Translations under genes and position numbers: made by a program | Source: Solibacillus cecembensis | GTDB lineage: Bacteria > Bacillota > Bacilli > Bacillales_A > Planococcaceae | Reading direction: 5' to 3' | Length of the DNA stretch: 64,000 bases | Assembly (NCBI RefSeq): GCF_001439635.1 | Contig: NZ_LMBZ01000006.1 | Coordinates: 17,450-81,449, forward strand | Notes under the pieces: model-generated | Databases searched by the model: none | What the model was told of the DNA's origin: nothing | Seen by the model: only the letters and a program-made list of their open reading frames with translations | In this document: positions 27,806 through 37,649 of the stretch, piece after piece | How positions within the stretch are numbered: the first letter of the stretch is position 1 | Layout: every line of letters starts with the position of its first letter

Positions 27806-27842
27806 AAAAGGAGTGTCCCATATTCGAGACACTCCTCTATTC
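27806..27842 (-). terminator. Terminator downstream of thiT
   Basis: GGAGTGTC/GACACTCC stem about 70 bp past the thiT stop, followed on the minus strand by a T-rich stretch. Confidence 0.7.
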
Positions 27843-27857
27843 TTAATTATTTAATTT

Positions 27858-27966
27858 ATCAATTGCGTCTCAGCTGACATGATGTTGTCTCGCTGTCGTT
27901 ATCCCATCAGCCAGACGTTGAACTTCCACTTTTAGAAGTAGAGGACATGTTCTGAAGCGAGTTAAA
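27858..27966 (+). repeat. Structured intergenic repeat, copy E (degenerate), overlapping thiT
   Basis: Begins ATCAATT-GCGTC like the other copies but lacks stem I and stem II. The right half, CTTCCACTTTTAGAAGTAGAGGA with CTGAAGCGAGTTAA, matches copy D. It overlaps the last 20 codons of thiT. Confidence 0.55.
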
Positions 27967-28518
27967 TGTTTTTAATAATCTTGGTGCAGATGTGAATAAT
28001 AATACTGCTATACCAGCTGTTATAATCGTCGCCGGTAGCATGTACGAAGCATTATAAAGGATTGAATATTTCCAGACATTTTCATCACCAGCATATTCCT
28101 TAAAGAATACAACACCTGCTAATAAGTGGGCACTGAATCGTAACAATCCACCGATGAAAATTCCAATGACAATATAAGTCGTCATTTTCGCTTTGTTTAA
28201 TGCTTTTGTTGCTTCAAGTAATGGTTTACGTACAACAGCAGCTACTCCAACCGCTGTAAAGGCAATGCCGTAATCAAGAAGCGCCTGCACCCAGTGTAAA
28301 ATATAGGCACCGAATACCATTTGTAAAACCCCAATTATTAATCCTGTTGCTAATCCCGCTGCTAAGCCCCAACGAATTGCCATTAATACGATAGGTAGCA
28401 TAACAAAGCTGATGGATCCACCTTGTGCCCATAACTTAAATGCATATTGGTCTAGTACTAGCCCGATGGCAGCAAAGATTGCAATTTCCACCATCATTAA
28501 TAATTTCTTTTTGTCCAT
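27907..28518 (-). CDS. thiT: Energy-coupled thiamine transporter ThiT
   Basis: Substrate-binding S component of an ECF importer for thiamine. It needs the shared EcfAAT module, which is not in the window. The 203-residue protein has six hydrophobic segments, with VEIAIFAAIGLVLDQY, WAQGGSISFVMLPIVLMA (thiamine-contacting Trp region) and HWVQALLDYGIAFTAVGVA. The last 20 residues (TFNSLQNMSS onward, Ser/Thr-rich) are encoded by repeat copy E read in reverse, so the tail is unlike the family. GGAGGAG precedes the ATG. A TPP riboswitch lies upstream. Confidence 0.93.
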   Translation of the reverse strand: MDKKKLLMMVEIAIFAAIGLVLDQYAFKLWAQGGSISFVMLPIVLMAIRWGLAAGLATGLIIGVLQMVFGAYILHWVQALLDYGIAFTAVGVAAVVRKPLLEATKALNKAKMTTYIVIGIFIGGLLRFSAHLLAGVVFFKEYAGDENVWKYSILYNASYMLPATIITAGIAVLLFTSAPRLLKTFNSLQNMSSTSKSGSSTSG

Positions 28519-28562
28519 AACAAATCTCCTCCATTTTCCGATGTAAAAATGAGAAGGAATAG

Positions 28563-28600
28563 AAAAAAAACGATATCAGGACAGAGCCTGACTATCGTTT
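28563..28600 (-). terminator. Riboswitch-associated terminator upstream of thiT
   Basis: AACGATAGTCAGG pairs with CCTGATATCGTT, followed by T8 on the minus strand. It sits between the TPP aptamer and the thiT start. Confidence 0.85.
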
Positions 28601-28616
28601 ATTAGTCGGTTTCTAT

Positions 28617-28707
28617 CCACATCCCTACGCAAGCATTAACTTACAGGTTCAAAGAGTCAGTACATTTCGTGCACAATCTCAGCCAACAAATTTGGCACCC
28701 CTTGTGG
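28617..28707 (-). promoter_or_regulatory. TPP (thiamine pyrophosphate) riboswitch
   Basis: On the minus strand P1 is CCACA (28703-28707)/TGTGG (28617-28621). Conserved segments follow in order: AGGGGTGCC, GGCTGAGA, CTCTTTGAACCTG and GTTAATGCTTGCGTAGGGA. All are THI-box hallmarks. It is followed by a terminator, so TPP should switch thiT off by premature termination. Confidence 0.95.
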
Positions 28708-28737
28708 TTACATCTTTTTAATTGTTCTAACTATTCA

Positions 28738-28766
28738 ATTATATCCAATTGTAGTAATATTATCAA
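28738..28766 (-). promoter_or_regulatory. Sigma-A promoter of the thiT transcript
   Basis: TTGATA (28761-28766), a 17-base spacer and TATAAT (28738-28743) on the minus strand, placed about 30 bp before the aptamer. Confidence 0.75.
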
Positions 28767-28813
28767 TATCCTAATTTATTGTCCCATATATAAAAGCAAA
28801 GGAGTTGACCATT

Positions 28814-29140
28814 TTGGATAATTCAAAAGGCTTGAGTGCAATTGGCTATTTAAGCATCTTCTTTGCACCATTCATTGTCCCACTACTTATATTTATAGTG
28901 AGTAAGGATACTGTTGTTCGCTTTCATGCCAAACGTGCATTTATTTCACATTTAGTCCCGTTCGTTTTAGGTATTTTATTTTTAGCATTCTTCGTTTCAT
29001 CATCACTTTTCGTATCAAATGCTTTTTCTTTTAATGATAGCAGCATTTTAGTCCCGATTATTATCTTTATTTTATACTTACTTCTTTCTTTTACCATCTC
29101 CATTTGGAATTTAGTACAAGCCATTAAAGTAATGCGTTAA
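28814..29140 (+). CDS. DUF4870-type small membrane protein
   Basis: A 108-residue protein with three or four hydrophobic segments. GLSAIGYLSIFFAPFIVPLLIFI and VVRFHAKRAFISH, a His/Lys stretch after the first helix, match the DUF4870/YtcA-like layout. Its function is unknown. TTG at 28814 is preferred because AAAGGAG lies 9 bases upstream and would overlap the TTG at 28805. It is followed within 63 bases by a 38-codon gene. Confidence 0.75.
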   Translation: MDNSKGLSAIGYLSIFFAPFIVPLLIFIVSKDTVVRFHAKRAFISHLVPFVLGILFLAFFVSSSLFVSNAFSFNDSSILVPIIIFILYLLLSFTISIWNLVQAIKVMR

Positions 29141-29202
29141 TGTTTTGAAAAAGGGTATACTAATTTTACAAGCATTGATAGAAGTTAAAGGAGTGTTCTA
29201 GT

Positions 29203-29319
29203 ATGAAGCTAAAGAATGTAATAAAAACTGCAATCAAATATGCGCCAATCGTTTATCCAATCGTCAAAAAATTAATTGATAATCGATCAAAATCAAAGCA
29301 TGCCAAAATGTTAAAATAA
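29203..29319 (+). CDS. 38-residue basic hypothetical protein
   Basis: A short ORF with an excellent start (AAAGGAG, 8-9 bases, ATG) encoding MKLKNVIKTAIKYAPIVYP then a basic tail (NRSKSKHAKMLK). It is amphipathic and positively charged, about one third Lys/Arg. It ends just before a strong terminator and probably shares a transcript with the DUF4870 gene. No function is recognised. Confidence 0.6.
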   Translation: MKLKNVIKTAIKYAPIVYPIVKKLIDNRSKSKHAKMLK

Positions 29320-29346
29320 TTGCTGGATACAATTTATATATGCATT

Positions 29347-29386
29347 AAAAACCATTTTGCACGCAATCAAAATGGTTTTTTTAGGT
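29347..29386. terminator. Bidirectional terminator between the 38-residue gene and sbcC
   Basis: AAAACCATTTTG and CAAAATGGTTTT with an 8-base loop and T7. Confidence 0.9.
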
Positions 29387-29388
29387 TT

Positions 29389-32300
29389 TTATTTTATAAT
29401 AATTTCCGTACGGCTATGGCCTTCTTTTAGCTTTTGTACTTGTAATATGGCTGGCATTGCTGCTTTTAATTCTGCAACATGTGAAATGACACCAATTAAA
29501 CGCCCAGTTTGTTGCAAATCGATTAAAATATCAATCGCTTTTCTCAGCGATTCCTCATCTAATGTACCGAAGCCTTCATCAATAAACATCGTATCAATAT
29601 GGACACTGCCTTGCACACTTTGAATGACATCAGCCATTCCTAACGCAAGAGCAAGTGAAGCATTGAACTTTTCCCCACCTGAAAGTGTTTTCACATCGCG
29701 CGTTTGCCCTGTATTACTATCAAACACATCAATGCTTAACCCACTTTGTGCATTTCCTTCTTTACGTCCTGTAGACTTCAGGAAATATTGACCGTTCGAT
29801 AAAATACGTAAGCGCTCGTTTGCCGCATGTGTCACTTTTTCTAAATAGCCAATTTGTGCAAAGCGTTCAAATGAAATTTTTGCTTCATTTTGACCACGTA
29901 TGACATCATAAATTTGCTCAACTTGAATTAACTTCCCTTTAAATTGCTCAATTTCTGTTGCTACTTTTTGCAATCGAATTTTCGTTGATCGGCATTGCTC
30001 TACATAAGATTCAGCCTGTTTAAAATCGGCATATAGCTTCTCAAACTGGTCATTCAACTCATTCATTTGCTGCTCCCATGCCGTTAAATTGACCGATTCT
30101 TTTCCTGCTAATTGAGCAGAGTCCTCCGCAATTTGTACGGCAATTGTATGCATCTTTTGTCGGAACTGTTCAATTTCTTGACGCATTTGTTGCTGGACTT
30201 CAAGTGCTAAAATCGATTTTTTATAGCTTGCCTCATCTATAAAATTAGCATTTTCAAGCGCTAATAAATAATCTGATTTCGCTTTTGATTCCTCTTGCAA
30301 CTGGTCCATTTCTCGCTGTTTGGCATGTTCAAAATTAACCGTACACGTTTTTTCATTTAATTGTGCTTGCTGCAAATGTTGCGTAGCTCGGTCGATTTCC
30401 CCTTTTAACGATTCATACTTCAATTGCTCTTCCTGCAATGCCGCGTCCACTTGTTGCACCGTTGTAAATTGTGGAAGCATCGACTTTTCACTTTGCTCTA
30501 ACTTGCCTTGCTCCTGCGCTAATTGCGTATTTACATTCGTTACATAAGTACGTCCTTTTTCTATGCGTGTTTGCAGTGCATCTAACTTTGTCATTAACTC
30601 TTCATTCATTTGCTTTTCTGTTACTAATTGTGCCTGCTGCTGTTTCATCTTTTGCAATGCTTGTGCTAACTCGCTAGTCGTTTGCTCATATTGCAATAGC
30701 GCATCAGTCGTAACTTGTTGCTCATCAAGATGTGTTTGCTTTAATTGTAAATTCCCTAACTCCATATCAAGCTTTGATTTTACTTCATAATATTGTTGCA
30801 TCGCAATGTCAGCATTTTTTCGCAATTCATCTGCAACATGCTCTTCCACCGTGGCTGTTTGTTGATTATGCACAACTGGATGATCAACACTACCACAAAC
30901 CGGGCAAGCCTCTCCAGCAATTAATGCAGACGCAATAAATGCCGCTTGGTTATGGCGAATTTGCTGCTCTACTTGCTTTACTCGCTGCTGTGCAGTATTA
31001 GCCACTTGTTGTTTTTGTGAAACGTCATCTTGCAAAGTTTGTACGCTATTCGTTAATTGAATTACTTCCTTTATATTGTGTATTTTCTGTACGTACTGAA
31101 CATGCTCCTCAAATGTTTTCTGATAAGGAACAATATCGTCTTCTAACTGTTTAATGAGCATTTGTTGATGCGTTTTTCTTTCTAGTAAAATTTGCTGTTC
31201 AGCCGTTAATTCATTAAATAGCTTTTCTACTTTTCGCTTGTCCCCTTCCAGATTGCTGACAGCCAATTTAATTTCATCTATCGAACGATAAATCGGTAAA
31301 AGCTGCTCCAATTGTGAAATTGTTTTTGCGTACGTTGCAAGTAGGGGCTGCTGCTGTTGTTGCGCTTCATAGCTTTTGGAGGCATGTAATAATAGCTCCC
31401 CTGCATTCGTTTGGTCAGTTGATGCGCGCATCAATAATTCCTTTGCCGTGGTCAATTGCGTTTTTGCTCGCTCATAATCACGTTCTAAAGGCATAATTTG
31501 ACTCGCTTTTACTGCCAACTCAATTTGCTTAGCCTGCTCTTCAAAATGCGCTTCTTGCTGCTTCAATTGTGCTAGTTGTATTTGGCGTTGCTTAAATTTT
31601 TCAATGCGGTCATTTAAAATTTTCTGCTCGCCATATAGTTCATTTTGTTGTTTTAAATCATTTTTCAATGCCTCATAACGACTATTTAATTCAGCTGATA
31701 ATGATACATAATGTTGCTCTTCCACTGCTAATGCACTTTCAACTTGATACATATTGATGGCATCACCGTTAATCATTGCAAAAAGCTCGGATTCACGCTC
31801 TGGCAGTCTATTTTTTATTTCGTAAATAGTCTGGTCCTGTTGCATTTTTGCCTGGTCGTACATGTTTTCTGCAAGCTTCTTTTTATCTTTTAGCAGCTCG
31901 ACCATTTTTGTAAATCGCTCTGTTTTAAAAATTTTGCGAAAAATCTCTTCCTTGTGCTTCGATTCAGAAGTTAATAGCTTTTGAAACTCCCCTTGTGGCA
32001 ACATGACAATTTGATTAAACTGTGATTGCGTTAATCCGATGAGTTCCTCTATCTTTGATTGAACAAGCTTCACTTGGAATTTCTCAACAGCTGGTACTTC
32101 TTTTCCATCGGTAATGTCATAGAACTCCCTTTTTGCACTTGCTCCGTCATGTCCAAATTTACGCCAAATTCGATAAATTCGACCTCTCACTTCAAAAATA
32201 AGTTCAACTTCTGTATCCATCGTCTGTTCTGCAAAATCACTTCTTAAAAATAATGATTTCTCGCGATCCTCACCGCTCCCTGCATCGTAAAGGGCAAACG

Positions 32301-32445
32301 TAATCGCATCAAATATCGTCGTTTTCCCTGCACCCGTAGAACCAGAAACGACAAAGATGCCATGCTCATGAAGCTTTGTAAAATCAATGACTTCCTTTTC
32401 TTTATATGGTCCAAATGCACTCATAGACAGCTTTAGCGGCTTCAT
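29389..32445 (-). CDS. sbcC: DNA double-strand break repair ATPase SbcC (Rad50-like)
   Basis: ATPase partner of the SbcD nuclease, which trims hairpins and blocked DNA ends. The 1018-residue SMC-like protein has an N-terminal Walker A (GSTGAGKTTIFDAITF), Q-loop region LTQSQFNQIVMLPQGEFQKLL, two long coiled coils around a zinc hook ACPVCG near residue 510, a C-terminal signature LSGGEKFNASLALAL and Walker B MFIDEGFGTLD. Its ATG directly follows the sbcD stop, with AGGAGG inside sbcD. Confidence 0.96.
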   Translation of the reverse strand: MKPLKLSMSAFGPYKEKEVIDFTKLHEHGIFVVSGSTGAGKTTIFDAITFALYDAGSGEDREKSLFLRSDFAEQTMDTEVELIFEVRGRIYRIWRKFGHDGASAKREFYDITDGKEVPAVEKFQVKLVQSKIEELIGLTQSQFNQIVMLPQGEFQKLLTSESKHKEEIFRKIFKTERFTKMVELLKDKKKLAENMYDQAKMQQDQTIYEIKNRLPERESELFAMINGDAINMYQVESALAVEEQHYVSLSAELNSRYEALKNDLKQQNELYGEQKILNDRIEKFKQRQIQLAQLKQQEAHFEEQAKQIELAVKASQIMPLERDYERAKTQLTTAKELLMRASTDQTNAGELLLHASKSYEAQQQQQPLLATYAKTISQLEQLLPIYRSIDEIKLAVSNLEGDKRKVEKLFNELTAEQQILLERKTHQQMLIKQLEDDIVPYQKTFEEHVQYVQKIHNIKEVIQLTNSVQTLQDDVSQKQQVANTAQQRVKQVEQQIRHNQAAFIASALIAGEACPVCGSVDHPVVHNQQTATVEEHVADELRKNADIAMQQYYEVKSKLDMELGNLQLKQTHLDEQQVTTDALLQYEQTTSELAQALQKMKQQQAQLVTEKQMNEELMTKLDALQTRIEKGRTYVTNVNTQLAQEQGKLEQSEKSMLPQFTTVQQVDAALQEEQLKYESLKGEIDRATQHLQQAQLNEKTCTVNFEHAKQREMDQLQEESKAKSDYLLALENANFIDEASYKKSILALEVQQQMRQEIEQFRQKMHTIAVQIAEDSAQLAGKESVNLTAWEQQMNELNDQFEKLYADFKQAESYVEQCRSTKIRLQKVATEIEQFKGKLIQVEQIYDVIRGQNEAKISFERFAQIGYLEKVTHAANERLRILSNGQYFLKSTGRKEGNAQSGLSIDVFDSNTGQTRDVKTLSGGEKFNASLALALGMADVIQSVQGSVHIDTMFIDEGFGTLDEESLRKAIDILIDLQQTGRLIGVISHVAELKAAMPAILQVQKLKEGHSRTEIIIK

Positions 32446-33609
32446 TTATTGAACCTCCTGTGATTCTCGTTCACCATCGAGTATTTGCTGCAACACTTCT
32501 GTATAAATTTCCTTCGCCTCATCACTTAACGGCTTCCCAGTCATTTCGTTATAAAATAATTCAAACAGCTCTGAGTCGTCCATTTCCACACGACTCATTG
32601 TTGATGTTTGCTGTTCCATTTGGCGATAAACAGCTGTTCTTTCTATATGAAGGGCGTTCGGATACACGGTACGAACAAGCTCAGTTGCACCTTTTACATA
32701 GCTTTCGTCTAATAATTTTACGAAAACATAATCCTCACTACGGGGATGCTGCAAAATAGCTTCTAACATACCTGTCACGATTTTCATTTCACGAATCGCT
32801 GTTAATGGGCGGCGTTGCAAATTTACTTCGCCATTTTCCTGTAAGTCGACAATCGTAAAGCCCTTTTTATGATTCACTTCTGATTCGGAATATTTAAGCG
32901 GGGAGCCGGCATATTGAATCGTTTCATTCGCAACGAAATGTGCCTGATGTAAGTGACCTAAAGCGGTATAACAAAACGGCTCAAATAATGCCGAGTTAAT
33001 ACACTCCGTCCCGCCGATTGTTAGCTTACGTTCTGAATCGCTCGTGTTTGCTTCTGGTAAACCATCCTTCGTAATAAAAGCGTGGGCAACGATAATATTG
33101 CGCTTCGTAGGATCTAGTGTAAGTTTGATTTGCTCAATAATTTTAGCCATTGCTGCTTCATGCGTTGTAATCGTTTCATCCTCAAAAATAGCCCTTACTG
33201 TAGACGGCTCTGCAAAAGGTACTAAATAAAAATGAACATCCCCATAAGCATCCTGTAAGACGACTGGCTCTATTACTTTATCTAAATGGCCACTAATATG
33301 TAGTCCACTTGCCTTCATCAACTCGCTACCAAAGTTCAAACGTGTCGCGCTATCATGATTTCCAGCAATCGCGATAATCGGTGTTTTTTCTTCAATTAAA
33401 ATTTGTTGCAATGTCGTATTTAACAATTGAATAGCATCCGTTGGGGGAACAGAACGGTCATATAAATCCCCTGCAATAATGATGACATCCGGTTTTTCTG
33501 TTCGAATTTCTTCAATAAATTGCTGCAAAATATGCTGTTGATCTGCAACCATTGATACACCTTGCACAAGCTTTCCTAAATGCCAATCTGCTGTGTGAAA
33601 AATTTTCAT
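32446..33609 (-). CDS. sbcD: Exonuclease subunit SbcD (Mre11-like)
   Basis: Mn-dependent nuclease subunit of SbcCD. The 387-residue calcineurin-like phosphoesterase has the motifs DWHLGK, IIIAGDLYDRSVPP, AIAGNHDSATRL, VAHAFI and ALGHLHQAHF, and a C-terminal capping domain. It is the first gene of the sbcD-sbcC pair, with GAGGGGG before its ATG. Confidence 0.95.
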   Translation of the reverse strand: MKIFHTADWHLGKLVQGVSMVADQQHILQQFIEEIRTEKPDVIIIAGDLYDRSVPPTDAIQLLNTTLQQILIEEKTPIIAIAGNHDSATRLNFGSELMKASGLHISGHLDKVIEPVVLQDAYGDVHFYLVPFAEPSTVRAIFEDETITTHEAAMAKIIEQIKLTLDPTKRNIIVAHAFITKDGLPEANTSDSERKLTIGGTECINSALFEPFCYTALGHLHQAHFVANETIQYAGSPLKYSESEVNHKKGFTIVDLQENGEVNLQRRPLTAIREMKIVTGMLEAILQHPRSEDYVFVKLLDESYVKGATELVRTVYPNALHIERTAVYRQMEQQTSTMSRVEMDDSELFELFYNEMTGKPLSDEAKEIYTEVLQQILDGERESQEVQ

Positions 33610-33705
33610 GAAATTACCCCCTCACTTCGTTATCCATAGTGTACACGACGTTATTGGCAACACACAACTCGCACAATAATAATGGAAGTTTTTTCGTAAA
33701 AAAAT

Positions 33706-33741
33706 ACACCAAACGAAATATTCATTCGTTTGGTGTGTTTC
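33706..33741. terminator. Terminator of the peptide ABC operon
   Basis: ACACCAAACGAA and its complement with a 7-base loop, flanked by an A run and a T-rich end. Confidence 0.85.
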
Positions 33742-34752
33742 TTATTTTTCAATCATGGTACCTGCTGCAATTTCCTCTATATAGTGACATGCTGCTTCAT
33801 GTTCACCTTTCATTGCGGATGTCGTGCGCAGTAGTGGTTCTTCCGTACGACATTTATCCGTTGCAAACGGACAACGCGTATGGAATCGACATCCTGCTGG
33901 CGGATCAATCGGTGATGGTACATCCCCTTTAAGGACAATACGATTTTTAACCGCATCTGGATCCGGCACTGGAATCGCTGATAATAATGCCTTTGTATAT
34001 GGGTGCTGCGGATTTTCAAATAAGCTTGTTTTATCCGCTATTTCCACGATTTTCCCTAAATACATAACAATGATACGGTCTGAAATATGACGTACAACCC
34101 CTAAGTCATGTGAAATGAAAAGGTATGTTAGCCCATATTCATCTTGCAATTCTTCTAATAAGTTTAATACTTGTGCCTGAATTGATACATCCAGTGCGGA
34201 TACCGCTTCATCACAAATAATAAGCTTTGGATCAACTGATAAAGCGCGTGCAATTCCAATACGCTGACGTTGACCACCTGAGAATTCATGCGGATAACGA
34301 TCTGCTTGATATGGACGTAAGCCTACTGTTTCTAGTAACTCCTCAATGCGAGCACGGCGTTCATTTGCTGGCAATACATTTTGAATGTGCATCGCTTCAT
34401 TTAATAAACTTGCTACCGTTTGACGCGGGTTAATCGAAGCGTATGGATCTTGGAAAATAATTTGTAAATCTTTACGGAATTTACGCATTTCACGTGTAGA
34501 AATTTTCGTTAAATCTGTTCCTTGGAATGTAACAGACCCCTCTGTTGGTTCCTCTAAACGTAAAATCGCACGTCCGGTTGTAGACTTCCCACAACCAGAT
34601 TCTCCTACAATACTGACCGTTTCACCTTCGTAAACTGTAAACGAGATGCCATCTAGCGCTTTTACGTGATTCACTGTACGGCCTAAAAAGCCACCTTTAA
34701 TCGGGAAGTACTGCTTTAATCCCTCAACCTTTAATAGTTCTTTTTTCGCCAT
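33742..34752 (-). CDS. Dipeptide/oligopeptide ABC transporter ATPase (DppF/AppF type)
   Basis: Second ATPase of a peptide importer, 336 residues. Walker A is [17 protein letters not shown], the signature [14 protein letters not shown], Walker [15 protein letters not shown]. The C-terminal oligopeptide/dipeptide domain has the Cys cluster [15 protein letters not shown], which binds an iron-sulfur cluster in relatives. It overlaps the upstream DppD-type gene by 29 bases, with GGAGGTGACG as its ribosome site. Confidence 0.93.
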   Translation of the reverse strand: MAKKELLKVEGLKQYFPIKGGFLGRTVNHVKALDGISFTVYEGETVSIVGESGCGKSTTGRAILRLEEPTEGSVTFQGTDLTKISTREMRKFRKDLQIIFQDPYASINPRQTVASLLNEAMHIQNVLPANERRARIEELLETVGLRPYQADRYPHEFSGGQRQRIGIARALSVDPKLIICDEAVSALDVSIQAQVLNLLEELQDEYGLTYLFISHDLGVVRHISDRIIVMYLGKIVEIADKTSLFENPQHPYTKALLSAIPVPDPDAVKNRIVLKGDVPSPIDPPAGCRFHTRCPFATDKCRTEEPLLRTTSAMKGEHEAACHYIEEIAAGTMIEK

Positions 34753-35761
34753 ATAGCGTCACCTCCGAATCTCCATCCCACTCATCAGAGAACATCCAGC
34801 ATCGGATTTGCTCTGCATTTGAATCATTTGTATTTAATAGTTGAGGCATTTTGTTATGACAAAGTTCTGTGGCAACCGGGCAACGCGGTGCAAAGCGGCA
34901 GCCAACAGGCATTTCATGCGGACTCGGCACCATCCCTTTAATCGGAATTAATTTCTCTTGCTCAATATCATGACGTGGCAATGAATTTAATAAGCCTAAT
35001 GTATACGGATGCTTTGGATTTTTAAATAACGAACGCACATCTGAATACTCTACCACTTGGCCAGCATACATAACTGCTACATAATCACATGTTTCTGCAA
35101 CAACTCCCAAATCATGGGTAATCATAATAACCGACATGCCTAAACGATTTTGTAAATCTTTAATTAACTCTAAAATTTGCGCTTGAATCGTTACGTCTAG
35201 TGCTGTCGTCGGTTCGTCTGCAATTAAAATTTCTGGGTCACACGCAAGCGCCATTGCAATCATGACACGCTGTCTCATCCCCCCTGAAAGTTCATGTGGA
35301 TATTGCTTCACACGCTTTTCAGGAGAAGGAATTCCTACAAGTTTCAGCATTTCAATTGATTGTTGGATCGCTTCTTTTTTGCCGACCTTTTTATGGATTT
35401 GAATCGTTTCTCCAATTTGCTGACCGACTGTATAAACAGGATTTAATGATGTCATCGGCTCTTGGAAAATCATCGAAATTTGATTTCCACGAATTTCTCG
35501 CATCGCTTTTTCGGGTAGTTTTAATAAATCTTTGCCCTTAAAAAGAACTTCCCCACCATTTACTCTACCGTTTGAAGCGAGTAAACGTAAAATTGTCAGT
35601 GACGTAATACTTTTTCCTGAACCAGACTCTCCTACAATTCCAATTGTTTTCCCTTTAGGAACCGTAAAGCTTACACCATCAACAGCACGTATGTCTCCTG
35701 CATCTGTTTTAAATGTTGTTTGTAAATTGTTGACGACTAAAATATTTTCCATTTCATTCAT
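34724..35761 (-). CDS. Dipeptide/oligopeptide ABC transporter ATPase (DppD/AppD type)
   Basis: First ATPase of the same importer, 345 residues. Walker [18 protein letters not shown], signature [16 protein letters not shown], Walker [15 protein letters not shown], and a C-terminal Cys-rich [18 protein letters not shown] at 35761 is preferred over the GTG at 35770, which lies inside the AGAGGTG site. Together with the two permeases and the divergent lipoprotein it makes a full peptide importer. Confidence 0.93.
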   Translation of the reverse strand: MNEMENILVVNNLQTTFKTDAGDIRAVDGVSFTVPKGKTIGIVGESGSGKSITSLTILRLLASNGRVNGGEVLFKGKDLLKLPEKAMREIRGNQISMIFQEPMTSLNPVYTVGQQIGETIQIHKKVGKKEAIQQSIEMLKLVGIPSPEKRVKQYPHELSGGMRQRVMIAMALACDPEILIADEPTTALDVTIQAQILELIKDLQNRLGMSVIMITHDLGVVAETCDYVAVMYAGQVVEYSDVRSLFKNPKHPYTLGLLNSLPRHDIEQEKLIPIKGMVPSPHEMPVGCRFAPRCPVATELCHNKMPQLLNTNDSNAEQIRCWMFSDEWDGDSEVTLYGEKRTIKG

Positions 35762-35783
35762 TTGCCACACCTCTTTTCTTCTA

Positions 35784-36737
35784 CTAATTTAAGTCAATTC
35801 GTTTATTTAAGAACTTGTATGAAATATCTACGAGTAAGTTAACAACTACGAATAGCAGCGAAATGACGAGTACCGTTCCTTGAACAACCGGGAAATCTCG
35901 CTGTCGAATGGCATCAATCGTCAAACGTCCCATTCCGTTAATTGCAAAAATTGTTTCTGTTAAAACGGCACCACCTAGGAAGCCACCAAACTCTAACCCA
36001 ATAATCGTAACAACTGGTATTAACGCATTTTTTAACGCATGGCGATAAATAACAACTCGCTCTGATACACCTTTAGCACGTGCAGTACGTATGTAATCTT
36101 GACCAATAACTTCAAGCATGGAAGAACGAGTCATACGCGCGATAATCGCTGCTCCCCCTGTACCGAGTGTAATAACTGGTAGCACCATTTGACGCCATGT
36201 ATCTCCCCAACCCGATGGACGCATTTTTAAAAACTCTGGGAACGGGATGTCAAATGGCAAGTTACCAAGTGCAAACCACTGAATTAATAGTAGACCAAGC
36301 CAGAAGTTTGGCATTGATAAACCGAATAAGGCAATAATCATAATCGAAACATCTGTTAGCGTATAATGGCGTACAGCAGAGATAATCCCCGCAATCAACC
36401 CTATAAATACTGCTAAAATTGTCGAGTAAATAGCTACCTCGAGCGTTACCCAAAAGCGCGTTTGAATCTCTTCCATTACAGGACGACCACTACGAATAGA
36501 ATTCCCTAAATCTCCTTGTAAGGCACTGCTTAAATACCGTCCATATTGTACATAGGCTGGATCATTTAAACCTAGCTTTTCACGTAAATTTTCAACAGTT
36601 TGTGCAGATGCACCTTCCCCGGCCATTACTTGCGCAGGGTCACCAGGAATAAGGAACATCAATGAAAATACTAAAATAGAAACTCCTAATAATACAGGGA
36701 TCGTTTGTAGTAAACGACGGATAATATATTTAGTCAT
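35784..36737 (-). CDS. Dipeptide/oligopeptide ABC transporter permease (DppB type)
   Basis: A 317-residue permease with six membrane helices. The N-terminal [20 protein letters not shown] is typical of DppB/OppB. The cytoplasmic EAA loop is [24 protein letters not shown]. It lies 12 bases after the DppC-type gene and 22 bases before the ATPase gene in the operon. Confidence 0.93.
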   Translation of the reverse strand: MTKYIIRRLLQTIPVLLGVSILVFSLMFLIPGDPAQVMAGEGASAQTVENLREKLGLNDPAYVQYGRYLSSALQGDLGNSIRSGRPVMEEIQTRFWVTLEVAIYSTILAVFIGLIAGIISAVRHYTLTDVSIMIIALFGLSMPNFWLGLLLIQWFALGNLPFDIPFPEFLKMRPSGWGDTWRQMVLPVITLGTGGAAIIARMTRSSMLEVIGQDYIRTARAKGVSERVVIYRHALKNALIPVVTIIGLEFGGFLGGAVLTETIFAINGMGRLTIDAIRQRDFPVVQGTVLVISLLFVVVNLLVDISYKFLNKRIDLN

Positions 36738-36749
36738 TCATCATTCCTC

Positions 36750-37643
36750 CTATTGCTTCATTTTTGGATCAAGTGCATCGCGTAATCCATCTCCGAATAT
36801 ATTAAATGCTAGTACAACAATGACAATCATCATCCCTGGGAACATAACCATATGGCTCGCATTATGCATGTAAGCGCGACCATCACTTAGCATTGCGCCC
36901 CACTCTGGCTCTGGTGGCTGTGCACCTAAACCTAGGAAAGCTAAACCAGATGCTGTTAAAATCGCTGTCGCAATACGCATCGTTGCTTGCACGATAATTG
37001 GAGACATAATATTCGGTAAAATGTGCTTAAAAATAATTCGTCCATCTGAAGCACCTAATGCCCTTACCGCATCAATGTACTCAAGTTTCTTCACTTGTAA
37101 GGTAGATCCCCGTACAATACGGGCAAATGCTGGAACTGAGAAAATACCTACTGCAATAATTACATTCGTTAAGCTACCGCCTAAAACCGAAACGATTGCT
37201 AAAGCTAGTAAAATACCAGGGAACGCTAATAATACGTCCATCACACGCATGATAAGCGTATCAATGATTCCACCGTAGTATCCTGAAACAATTCCTAATA
37301 CAATTCCAACAACACCACCAATTAAAACAGATAAAAATCCAACTTTTAATGTCAGTTTCGTTCCAAACACGATACGTGTAAAGATATCTCGTCCAAAGTT
37401 ATCCGTTCCAAACCAATGGTCTTTTGAAGGTGGTTGTAACTTGTTAAGAATATCCTGTGCATTAGGATCCGTTTTCGATAAGAAAGGACCGATTATTCCT
37501 ACTAAAATAATGAACAGTATTACCAGACCGCCAATAACAGCTGCCTTATTTTTCAATAATCTCTTCATAAATGTTTTAAAAGCTTCCGAACGAGGACTAC
37601 TTTTTTTCCCGATGACAGGACTTTTTTCTGTCTGTGTACTCAA
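36750..37643 (-). CDS. Dipeptide/oligopeptide ABC transporter permease (DppC type)
   Basis: A 297-residue permease and first gene of the minus-strand operon. An N-terminal helix is followed by KDHWFGTDNFGRDIFTRIV, the conserved DppC/OppC motif, and an EAA loop EYIDAVRALGASDGRIIFKH. The start is probably a TTG at 37643 behind AAAGGGTGAT; a TTG at 37649 is an alternative. Order in the operon: permease C, permease B, ATPase D, ATPase F. Confidence 0.92.
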   Translation of the reverse strand: MSTQTEKSPVIGKKSSPRSEAFKTFMKRLLKNKAAVIGGLVILFIILVGIIGPFLSKTDPNAQDILNKLQPPSKDHWFGTDNFGRDIFTRIVFGTKLTLKVGFLSVLIGGVVGIVLGIVSGYYGGIIDTLIMRVMDVLLAFPGILLALAIVSVLGGSLTNVIIAVGIFSVPAFARIVRGSTLQVKKLEYIDAVRALGASDGRIIFKHILPNIMSPIIVQATMRIATAILTASGLAFLGLGAQPPEPEWGAMLSDGRAYMHNASHMVMFPGMMIVIVVLAFNIFGDGLRDALDPKMKQ

Positions 37644-37649
37644 TATCAA

